From contig JAHIVR010000194.1 of NCBI GenBank assembly GCA_018816625.1, positions 1 to 11,590 on the forward strand: a stretch of DNA of 11,590 bases, in the 5' to 3' direction. The position numbers and the translations under genes are program-made. The notes under the pieces were generated by a model that saw nothing but the letters and a program-made list of their open reading frames with translations, did not search any database and was not told the DNA's origin. Each line of letters starts with the position of its first letter. The stretch's first letter is position 1. Source of the stretch: Nanobdellota archaeon (GTDB taxonomy: Archaea > Nanobdellota > Nanobdellia > Pacearchaeales > GW2011-AR1). Below are positions 4,725 to 11,590 of this stretch, piece by piece.

Positions 4725-4824
4725 ATTTCTAATTTTTTGTAGGTAATGCTATTTCTAAGAAACATTTATATATGTAATTCCTTTATATGTCTCATATCAT
4801 TAAGCGTAAGCTTTTTGTAAAGTA

Positions 4825-4834
4825 ATATAAAAAG
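4825..4834 (+). promoter_or_regulatory. TATA-like box of the winged-helix/surface-protein operon
   Basis: ATATAAAAAG is centred about 27 bases before the ATG at 4856 and would give a leaderless transcript. This is the only clear promoter seen for the three-gene unit that follows. The gap 4725-4824 also has AT-rich runs and two TATATGT repeats (4769-4775 and 4784-4790) that could be an upstream element. Confidence 0.5.
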
Positions 4835-4850
4835 ATTATTCATAACAAAA

Positions 4851-4860
4851 TTCATATGAA
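4851..4860. repeat. 10-bp palindrome over the start codon of the winged-helix gene
   Basis: TTCATATGAA is a perfect palindrome that contains the ATG at 4856 and the predicted transcript start. As a possible operator it would suit self-regulation by the small DNA-binding protein encoded there. A 10-bp AT-rich palindrome can also arise by chance, so this is weak. Confidence 0.25.
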
Positions 4861-5044
4861 ATCTCATAGTACAGAACAAACATTAAAACTCCTAAAGGAA
4901 CAAAAGATAATTACTTCTTCGGAACTTGCTAAGAAGTTAGGAGTTTCTTGGAATACTGCAGATAAATGGCTTCTTGAGTTGGTAATTGAAGGAAAGGTTG
5001 AAAGAATTAAAAAAGTTGGGGTGACGTTATGGGTATTAAAATAG
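4856..5044 (+). CDS. small winged helix-turn-helix DNA-binding protein, 62 aa
   Basis: The whole protein is one winged helix-turn-helix domain. Helix 1 is at about 5-16, helix 2 at about 21-28 (SSELAKKLG), and the recognition helix at about 31-45 (SWNTADKWLLELVIE). A two-strand wing ends it (GKVERIKKVGVTLWVL, 46-61). The SSELAKKLGVSWNTADKWL pattern is that of MarR/ArsR/Lrp-like wHTH proteins, but there is no sensor or dimerisation domain. It could be a small repressor or a nucleoid-type DNA-binding protein. It begins the operon and overlaps the next gene by 16 bases, which ties it to expression of the surface-protein genes. Targets cannot be read from the sequence. Confidence 0.8.
   Translation: MKSHSTEQTLKLLKEQKIITSSELAKKLGVSWNTADKWLLELVIEGKVERIKKVGVTLWVLK
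5018..5024 (+). promoter_or_regulatory. ribosome binding site of the 622-aa gene
   Basis: GGGGTGA lies 4 bases before the ATG at 5029, inside the end of the winged-helix gene. It supports the only ATG available before the membrane helix and shows that this internal operon gene uses Shine-Dalgarno initiation. Confidence 0.6.
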
Positions 5045-6897
5045 ATAAAAAGGAAGAAACGCTGCCCGGACTTGGTCAACGTAAAGGGCAGGTAACCATA
5101 TTTATAATAGTTGGAGTTCTCATAATTGCAGGAATTATTTTGATTTTTTCTCTAGGTGGAAGTGGAAGCGGTGAAGAAGATTTGTCTCCAATTACTGAAC
5201 CAATTTATGCTTCCTTTTTATCTTGCTTAGAAGAGGAAACTAGTTTAGGCGTAGAATTTTTACAAACTCAGGGGGGGTATATTGAACTTCCTGATTTGGA
5301 GTTGGGAAGTTTCTACATGCCTTTTTCCTCTCAATTAAATTTCTTTGGAACAAAGATTCCTTATTGGTATTATGTCTCTGGAAACAATATCCAAAAAGAG
5401 CGTGTTCCCACTAAAGCAATGATGGAGGAAGAGCTTTCCACTTTTATTGAAGAAAGAATAAGTAATTGTAATCTTGAAACCTATGTTGTCCAGGGATTTG
5501 AAATAAGAAGAGGAGTTCCACAGGCAGGTGTTTCTATTGGTAGTGGCGAGGTTAGTGTTGATTTGGATATGGTTCTTACTGTCTCTAATGGGGAGGAGAC
5601 GGCGGTTGTTGAAAAACATAGGGCGGTTGTCAGAACTAATTTGGGTAGTCTTTATGATAGTGCTCTAGACGTTTATAAAAAGGAACAAGAAGAATTATTT
5701 TTAGAGGGTTATGGATTGGATATTTTAGGGTTGTATGCCCCGGTTGATGGAGTTGAGATTACTTGTAGTCCTCTTTCATGGGGGGCAAACGAGGTGTTTG
5801 AGACTTTAAGAGATGCGGTTGAAACAAATACTTTAGCTTTGAAGACGGATGGGCCTAGAGATGATTACTTTGTTGTTAAAGGCATAGATGCTGATGTGAG
5901 GTTTATTAATTCTAAAGATTGGGCTTACTCTTACGAGGTTAATCCTAGCGAGGGGCCTTTGATGATTTCAACTCCTGTCGGGAATCAACCAGGGTTGGGA
6001 ATACTTGGCTTTTGTTATGTTGATTATCATTTTGTTTATAATATGGCCTATCCGGTTTTAGTTCAGGTTTGGGAAGGAGATGAATTTTTCCAGTTCCCCG
6101 TGGCGGTAGTCATAAGGGGGAATAAGGCTAGAGAGGCATTAGATACAAATGCGGCAGAAGGAGGAATTCCGGAATTTTGTCAGCATAAAAACACGGAGAT
6201 GGAAATAAGAGTTTATGATATAGAAGGAAGGCCGATTGATGCGGATGTTTCTTACGAGTGTTCAAATACAAATTGTTTGATAGGAAGAACGGAGCATGGT
6301 GTTCTTGTGGATAAATTCCCCCAGTGTGTTAATGGGAGGATATCTGTTAGGGCTGAGGGTTATGAAGATGTTAAGGAGACATTTACGGTTATTACTTCTA
6401 ATACGGTCGAGGTTTATTTGACAAAGAAGTATCCTATTGAGGTTAGATTGAGACTTGATCAGGCTCTTTATAATGGAAATGCGGTTGTTAGTTTCATTTC
6501 TAATGAAAGCACAAAGACAATATTTTATCCGGATCAAAAAGAGGTGGAATTAACTGAAGGACAGTATGAAGTTCAGGTTCAGATTTATAGGGAGTCAAGT
6601 TTAACTCTGGGTTCTAGTGTGAGAGAGCAGTGTGTTGAGGTTCCTAGAGGAGGAATTGGAGGGATATTTGGGATGACGGAGAAGAGGTGTTTTGATATAG
6701 AGATTCCTGAGCAATTAGTTTCAAATGCATTATCTGGTGGGGGAAAGCAAGGACTTTACATTTCTTCTGGAGATTTGAATAATTTTAATGTGATAGAAAT
6801 AAACTCTGAGGCTTTGGCTTTCCCGGTTTCTTTGGACCAGTTGCAATTAAATTATATTCTGGTTGAAGAAAAAGGGCTGGAGATAGATTTCGTATGA
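5029..6897 (+). CDS. pilin-like (class III signal type) anchored surface protein, 622 aa
   Basis: No named function is recognised. A short charged N-terminus of about 20 residues ends in QRKGQV, followed by one hydrophobic helix at 21-42. This resembles the archaeal class III (type IV pilin-like) signal, with possible cleavage between G20 and Q21, though the usual Glu at +5 is Phe. A Gly/Ser hinge (43-48) leads to a large extracytoplasmic part. Residues about 55-92 (SFLSCLEEETSLGVEFLQ, then GGYIELP) look like a motif I recall from other DPANN surface proteins, unverified. Beta-rich segments follow. Residues about 390-465 resemble a carboxypeptidase-regulatory-like beta sandwich with C411, C416 and C433. 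More cysteines occur at 66, 147, 246, 329, 384, 535 and 554. It overlaps the genes on both sides, by 16 and 4 bases. Confidence 0.75.
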   Translation: MGIKIDKKEETLPGLGQRKGQVTIFIIVGVLIIAGIILIFSLGGSGSGEEDLSPITEPIYASFLSCLEEETSLGVEFLQTQGGYIELPDLELGSFYMPFSSQLNFFGTKIPYWYYVSGNNIQKERVPTKAMMEEELSTFIEERISNCNLETYVVQGFEIRRGVPQAGVSIGSGEVSVDLDMVLTVSNGEETAVVEKHRAVVRTNLGSLYDSALDVYKKEQEELFLEGYGLDILGLYAPVDGVEITCSPLSWGANEVFETLRDAVETNTLALKTDGPRDDYFVVKGIDADVRFINSKDWAYSYEVNPSEGPLMISTPVGNQPGLGILGFCYVDYHFVYNMAYPVLVQVWEGDEFFQFPVAVVIRGNKAREALDTNAAEGGIPEFCQHKNTEMEIRVYDIEGRPIDADVSYECSNTNCLIGRTEHGVLVDKFPQCVNGRISVRAEGYEDVKETFTVITSNTVEVYLTKKYPIEVRLRLDQALYNGNAVVSFISNESTKTIFYPDQKEVELTEGQYEVQVQIYRESSLTLGSSVREQCVEVPRGGIGGIFGMTEKRCFDIEIPEQLVSNALSGGGKQGLYISSGDLNNFNVIEINSEALAFPVSLDQLQLNYILVEEKGLEIDFV

Positions 6898-9800
6898 TAA
6901 ATAAAAGAAAAATAAATGGAATTATTTTGTTAATTGGGATTTTGATTTTATCCGGATTTGTTTATGCAGAGTATACTGAGACTAGAAGTGGTTTGGTGAT
7001 TAATAATTATCCTGGAGGTCTATTTACGAGGACGAGTACTGGCGTTGAGAAGGACTATTGTACTTCTGGACAGGATTTTGTATTACAGATAGCTCCTTTT
7101 GGATGCAGTCCTGCTGTTGTCAGGAGTGATTTGTTGGAAGAACAAGATGTTGCGGTTTACTGCCAGGTTGCGGCAACAAAAATAAATCCTTTAGTTAATG
7201 TTGAAGCGATAAATAGAGTAACTTTCTCTGGAGATTATCCAGATGAGGTAAAGGAAATAGGATTCCATGCTGCTAGAGGGGCACTAGGTATCCAAGGGCA
7301 GGAACAACTTACTGTTCCGGTTTTAAATAATCTGGGTTATGCTGTTATTATTTTGAATCAGGAGAAAAACACTTCAAATATGCCAGAATATGTTGAAGGA
7401 AATATTACGGCAACTTTAAGGTATGATTTAGAGAATGCATTTGGGGTTGGGGATGTTAGTTTTTATCTTCCTCAAATGAGTGATGCAGAGTGGAATTCAA
7501 AAAAGAAGCAGTATGGTTTTTGGAATGGGCGTGGTTATTTACGGGCTAAATCAATAGATAACGAAGGAGCTGTTATTTCTGTTTTAACAGATACTCATGA
7601 GCTAGCAAGTGTTTACTTGGAAGAGGGAAAGAAGGCCGAACAGAAAGTGTACCTTCCTGGTTTTGATTGTCTGGCAGGAGTACAGGTTAAGTTAGATTCT
7701 TTGGAGGTTCCAGGCATGAGGGCTAAGTTAAATGTTAATGGAGACCTTATAGAAGTAAGAGATGAAATGACTTTTTTGGATGGTAAGTGTAGGATTAGGG
7801 AGCTTGATAAACAGGGAATTGTTGAGAGAGTAAGAGTTAGGTGTGTAGAGGATGATGGGGCAAAAGAGTTTGATTTGACCATAAGTCCGAGTGTTAAACT
7901 AAAAATAAACGGCCAGATAGTTGATGCTCAGGCAGGAGATAGGCTTTATCATGATGGGGATAAAACAGTTTATTTAGGATATGTTGGAACAGAACAGGAT
8001 TCTAAGAGTCAAGAAGCGTTATACATTTTTACTTTTGCGATGCTTTACGATCAACCAAAGCTTACAGGAGATGAGTTGAAGGCTATTTCGGACATAGTCG
8101 ATTCTTATGAAAGGGAAGTGAATACCGGAATTCCTCTTGTTGATTTCTTGGGTAGCCAGGGAAAGAGATTTGGAGCGTGGTTAAAAAATACTTATGATTA
8201 TATTGTGGATGGAGAGTCTTATAATAAGATAGGTGTTGGAGGATTGGGAGATGATGTTGAGGGGAGAAATGTTCAGGTTTTAGGATTTAAGGATGCATTT
8301 GATACTGTTTTAACAGGAGATGTTTTAGAGAATTTTAACAGAGCGACAAATGATTATCAAACAGTTATAAACGGATTTAAGGATACGATTTATCCAGATG
8401 GAAATACGGTTACAAAAGGAGAGGAGGCATTTTTGAAGTTCATAGAGATGAATTACAAGATGGGTCAGAAGAGAACTGCCTTTGAGCTTTGTGAACAGTT
8501 TAAAATAGAGTATCCTGGTTCTTCTTCGTTTGCAGACATTCTTGATAAGTGTGAGAATCCTCTTATGTTTTCTAATCCAGAAAAGATAACACAACAGGTT
8601 ACTGTTGCTGGAAAAATAAAAGAGATTTCATTTAGCGGGGTTTATGTCCCGTCTTTTGAAGAGTACGGGGTTGAGATTGTTGTAAGAGGGCCTAACGGAA
8701 ACAGAGTTGCAACAAGTTTAGGGTTTGACCAGAGTTTTTCATTAGAAGGATTTAGAGATGGTTTGTCTTCGGATGGAATAACTTTGTATTCAGAACAGAC
8801 TTATGCGATAAAACAAGAAGGAGCTACTCCTATTTATTTCAAATTTGTTCCAAATAGGTGGACGTGGTCTCAAGACCAAAAGAATTGGATGAATGTTTCA
8901 ACAACAGTGGTTAAAGGTGGGCAGTGGGATGGGCAAACTCCTGTAAGAGAAGATGTTGTATTGATAAATAATTTGGCATTGGTTTCTACTTTTGAGCAAG
9001 GAATAAAGATTCTTTTAGAGGAGAGAAAGAGGATAAGCGAAGCAAATCTTGACGTAAGAGACAAGAATGCTTGCAGCGATTGTGGAAAGAATGTTTGGGA
9101 TTTGTGTACGGAAGCAGAGTGTAATGCAATAGGGAAAAAAATAGGGAAGGATTGTGATTATTCTGAGGTTGATTATAATCTTCCAGGTATTTTGTATACC
9201 CCTCCTGCAACTGTAGCAACAACAATATTCAATGCCCTTCCAATTAAAAAGGGGATTTGTTCAGAAGGAGACCAGGTTCCAAATGTTAAATCCGGATTGC
9301 CAAAACCTTCTGGAGAGTTTTTACAATTAACGGGTTTGGATGAAGAATCGGCAAAGTTTGATACAAGGATTCTTCCTCAGGGAATTATTGAGGCTAGTTC
9401 TAAACTTCTCTTTACTCCATCAATAAAAACAATAAGAGTTGGTGAGACAATGGATATAGGAGGAGGGTATGTTTTAACTCTTTCAAAAATAAATTTAGAG
9501 AAGGTTGCTAGGGTTTCTATAGATGCAAACGAGAATGATGCTGGTACTGAAACAAATTTTCCGTTTAAAATAGGAATAGAGCAGAGAGGAATACAGCTAA
9601 CTCCTGATGAAGCAAGAAAGAAGATAGATTTACTTAATGAAACGGTTGCCAAGTGGGAGTCAAATTCAGAGAAGCTTGGAAAAATTGTTAAGGGGATGAA
9701 GACGGCTTGTTTAGCAACAAGTACGGCGCTTTTGATAAAAAACTTTTTGGCAAATAAGGACGGGAAATCTATTGCAAGAAAAGAAGTAATGAGGGGGCCA

Positions 9801-11590
9801 ACGGGGTGGTACGAGAAGTGTTCACAAAAAGTTACAGCAAAAGAGTTTGCTAACGTTGAGGCATGTTTATCTGCTAATTCTGGTGCGGTAGAGGCTGATG
9901 TGAACGCTTATTATTCTTTGTTGCAGGGGCATGATGCACAAATGAAGGCTCTAAGACAGGGTTGTCAGACTGTGGGAATCTTGGGGCAGGTAACTGTTAA
10001 CGATACGTGTTTTGTTAAAAAATATATGGATTCTGGGTACAAGGAAAGGTTAGAACAACAATTAGTTACAACGTACGGAGAGACGATGAACTTCCAAGGT
10101 AGGGAGATTCTGACAAGGGAGTTTGTTGCTAAGCTTGATCCAGCGCATGTTTCAATAGAGGAGTTTAGGGAGCTTGAGTTTTATTCAAGACTTGGTGGAA
10201 CGGCGAGTTTAGATTCTCTTGCTGGTGCTAGGCTTAATTCGACAATAAAAAATATATACACGAATACCCAGAGTTTTACTCAAGTTAATTCCTTGGCTTC
10301 GCAATTTTCTACAGCCGGATATTCAAGTCCGGATATCTCTTGGGCTGTTGCTAACAATGCCATTAAGGGAGAGTATAACGGGTGGCAGATAACTCCTTCT
10401 CAAGTAACTGGAGAGACAAGTTATTTCAATCAAGATAAAGAATACAATGCTAAAATACAAGGATACGGGGAGCAAACATACTTGTTTATATTGGATTCCG
10501 GAGATGGCAAAGAATATGGGGTTGTAAAGGCTTTTAGATTTAATGGATTGGATGCAGGTGGGAAAATGGTTCTTGCTCCTTTAGATACTACTACGGGGGG
10601 AAATGATGAGAGTATCGCCAGACAGTTTTCTTATACAAGATACACAGAGGGTTACTATAATAATAAATATAAATCCAGTTACGGGACGACAACTCCTGTT
10701 GTTAGGTATTATGAGAGTGAACCAAATACGGGATTGCCGGCGATAGTTCCTGTGGATTTAGAGAAAGGATGGTATGCTTCAATAAAACAGACTCTTCCTA
10801 GTTTTGGTTCAATACGTTCTTATGATGAATCAGGAATGGTAAATAGTTTTTATCTGTGCAATGTTGGACCTAACGGTATAGAAGAGAATAGAGGAAATGA
10901 TGATATATGTGAGATGATTAATCTTGGAACAGGGATGCCGTATGACCAGTTTAATCAGATGAGTGCTACAGAAACAAGAGAGTTGATAGTAAAGGCAAGA
11001 AATGCTGTGGAGGCTGCTTCAAGAGCAAAAAGAGATAAGGCAGATTATGTTGTTAATGGACAGAGAATTCCTACTGGAAAACCTTCAGTAGACATTCCTG
11101 ATATACAGTGTGAGGATTTCATGTCGGCTGTTGATTGTAGAATATTATTTAATATTTGTGATCCGGTTATATGTCCTAGCTCTAGATGTGATTTGGGTGG
11201 GGCTTATCCTGTAAAAGATGTTGTTCAGAGTGGGATTGTTGGAAGTATTGCTTTATGCCTACCTAATTTTCCTCAGGTCTATGTTCCCGTGTGTTTAACT
11301 GGAATAAAGGCGGGAATTGATGGTTGGCTTTCAGTTGAAAGGTCTTACATGCAGTGTTTACAACACGGAATAGAAACAGGAGAGCAGATAGGAATCTGTG
11401 ATGAGGTTTATAGTTTGTATAAGTGTGAGTTTTTTTGGAGGCAGGCGGCGCCTTTTGCAAAAGTCGCTGCACCGACGGTTTTACAGATGATATTTGGAAA
11501 GAATGTTAAAGGAGGAGGGGAGTATCTGGGAACTAAGGAGGCTCTTGACAGTGCGGAAAGCTCCGTAAATTATTTTACACAGTATTATGC
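6894..11590 (+). CDS. giant secreted cysteine-containing protein, partial (3' end beyond window)
   Basis: The ATG at 6894 overlaps the preceding stop (ATGA). The frame stays open for 1565 codons to the window edge, so the protein is longer still. Residues 1-25 are a classical signal peptide (basic NKRK, hydrophobic 9-23, VYA then E26). Eye-drawn regions: beta-rich about 26-380 with cysteines at 56, 71, 90, 259, 299 and 317; a helical TPR-like stretch about 470-553 (C533, C553); an Ig-like beta region about 570-650; a cysteine cluster at 727-754; helices about 905-955; and a cysteine-rich module at 1406-1511 with ten cysteines, including CDPVICPSSRC (1422-1432). Several NxS/T sequons suggest glycosylation. 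No catalytic motif is seen. It is co-translated with the pilin-like protein and probably works with it at the cell surface. No frameshift was found when reading every codon. Confidence 0.85.
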   Translation, partial: MINKRKINGIILLIGILILSGFVYAEYTETRSGLVINNYPGGLFTRTSTGVEKDYCTSGQDFVLQIAPFGCSPAVVRSDLLEEQDVAVYCQVAATKINPLVNVEAINRVTFSGDYPDEVKEIGFHAARGALGIQGQEQLTVPVLNNLGYAVIILNQEKNTSNMPEYVEGNITATLRYDLENAFGVGDVSFYLPQMSDAEWNSKKKQYGFWNGRGYLRAKSIDNEGAVISVLTDTHELASVYLEEGKKAEQKVYLPGFDCLAGVQVKLDSLEVPGMRAKLNVNGDLIEVRDEMTFLDGKCRIRELDKQGIVERVRVRCVEDDGAKEFDLTISPSVKLKINGQIVDAQAGDRLYHDGDKTVYLGYVGTEQDSKSQEALYIFTFAMLYDQPKLTGDELKAISDIVDSYEREVNTGIPLVDFLGSQGKRFGAWLKNTYDYIVDGESYNKIGVGGLGDDVEGRNVQVLGFKDAFDTVLTGDVLENFNRATNDYQTVINGFKDTIYPDGNTVTKGEEAFLKFIEMNYKMGQKRTAFELCEQFKIEYPGSSSFADILDKCENPLMFSNPEKITQQVTVAGKIKEISFSGVYVPSFEEYGVEIVVRGPNGNRVATSLGFDQSFSLEGFRDGLSSDGITLYSEQTYAIKQEGATPIYFKFVPNRWTWSQDQKNWMNVSTTVVKGGQWDGQTPVREDVVLINNLALVSTFEQGIKILLEERKRISEANLDVRDKNACSDCGKNVWDLCTEAECNAIGKKIGKDCDYSEVDYNLPGILYTPPATVATTIFNALPIKKGICSEGDQVPNVKSGLPKPSGEFLQLTGLDEESAKFDTRILPQGIIEASSKLLFTPSIKTIRVGETMDIGGGYVLTLSKINLEKVARVSIDANENDAGTETNFPFKIGIEQRGIQLTPDEARKKIDLLNETVAKWESNSEKLGKIVKGMKTACLATSTALLIKNFLANKDGKSIARKEVMRGPTGWYEKCSQKVTAKEFANVEACLSANSGAVEADVNAYYSLLQGHDAQMKALRQGCQTVGILGQVTVNDTCFVKKYMDSGYKERLEQQLVTTYGETMNFQGREILTREFVAKLDPAHVSIEEFRELEFYSRLGGTASLDSLAGARLNSTIKNIYTNTQSFTQVNSLASQFSTAGYSSPDISWAVANNAIKGEYNGWQITPSQVTGETSYFNQDKEYNAKIQGYGEQTYLFILDSGDGKEYGVVKAFRFNGLDAGGKMVLAPLDTTTGGNDESIARQFSYTRYTEGYYNNKYKSSYGTTTPVVRYYESEPNTGLPAIVPVDLEKGWYASIKQTLPSFGSIRSYDESGMVNSFYLCNVGPNGIEENRGNDDICEMINLGTGMPYDQFNQMSATETRELIVKARNAVEAASRAKRDKADYVVNGQRIPTGKPSVDIPDIQCEDFMSAVDCRILFNICDPVICPSSRCDLGGAYPVKDVVQSGIVGSIALCLPNFPQVYVPVCLTGIKAGIDGWLSVERSYMQCLQHGIETGEQIGICDEVYSLYKCEFFWRQAAPFAKVAAPTVLQMIFGKNVKGGGEYLGTKEALDSAESSVNYFTQYY

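Noticed and set aside
4564..4746. Second hydrophobic reading frame overlapping the 67-aa membrane protein
   Set aside because: It is a shifted frame over the same DNA. It has no TATA box at the right spacing and no ribosome site, and its hydrophobicity comes from the T-rich sequence.
4787..4825. Twelve-codon frame MSHIIKRKLFVK ahead of the winged-helix gene
   Set aside because: It is too short to judge. The TATA-like run at 4765-4772 is only about 19 bases before its ATG, shorter than the 24-28 bases seen at other genes, and no ribosome site is present.
7613..9652. Several minus-strand reading frames of 60-90 codons inside the giant gene
   Set aside because: They are antisense shadows of one continuous coding frame. 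They lack start signals and show skewed compositions rich in Ser, Leu and Phe.
1..11590. CRISPR array, insertion sequence or toxin-antitoxin pair
   Set aside because: No regularly spaced repeats, no transposase-like frame with terminal inverted repeats, and no recognisable toxin or antitoxin pair were seen on either strand.

Overview
The window reads as an AT-rich archaeal chromosome segment. The evidence is an archaeal-type phosphoglycerate mutase, a GINS replisome subunit, the archaeal/eukaryotic ribosomal proteins eS1 and eL42, and tRNA genes without an encoded CCA. Strong TATA-like boxes also lie about 24-28 bases before many start codons or tRNA 5' ends. The gene set, the very small intergenic spaces, and a pilin-like protein followed by a giant cysteine-containing secreted protein suggest a DPANN archaeon of the Woesearchaeota/Pacearchaeota kind. 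That placement is inference from gene style and was not tested by phylogeny.

Layout. 48-2937 (+) holds housekeeping and small membrane genes: apgM-type phosphoglycerate mutase, a GINS subunit, a 154-aa membrane protein, a 64-aa two-helix membrane protein, and a YbjQ/UPF0145 protein whose start overlaps the preceding stop. 2938-3298 is mostly intergenic. It holds a doubtful 56-aa ORF with its own TATA box, and a hairpin with a T-run that contains a copy of the 3' end of the neighbouring tRNA-Thr. 3299-4465 (-) is a translation cluster read leftwards: tRNA-Val(GAC, with an odd C33), eL42, eS1 behind a structured leader, and tRNA-Thr(TGT). A palindromic TATA box at 4489-4500 is placed to serve both the tRNA-Val gene on the left and a small membrane protein gene on the right.

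4856-11590 (+) is the most interesting part. It looks like a tight operon of a 62-aa winged-helix protein, a 622-aa protein with a pilin-like N-terminus (RKGQV plus one membrane helix) and extracytoplasmic beta domains, and a giant secreted protein. The first pair overlaps by 16 nt and the second pair by ATGA. The giant protein has a signal peptide and stays open for at least 1565 residues to the window edge. I recognise no enzyme or named family in the giant protein. The best guess is an uncharacterised cell-surface assembly.

Regulation. Two expression modes are visible. Apparently leaderless genes have a TATA box about 24-28 bases before a start codon in a TATG context. Downstream operon genes instead use a Shine-Dalgarno motif or stop/start overlap. 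No CRISPR array, insertion sequence, rRNA or replication origin was seen.
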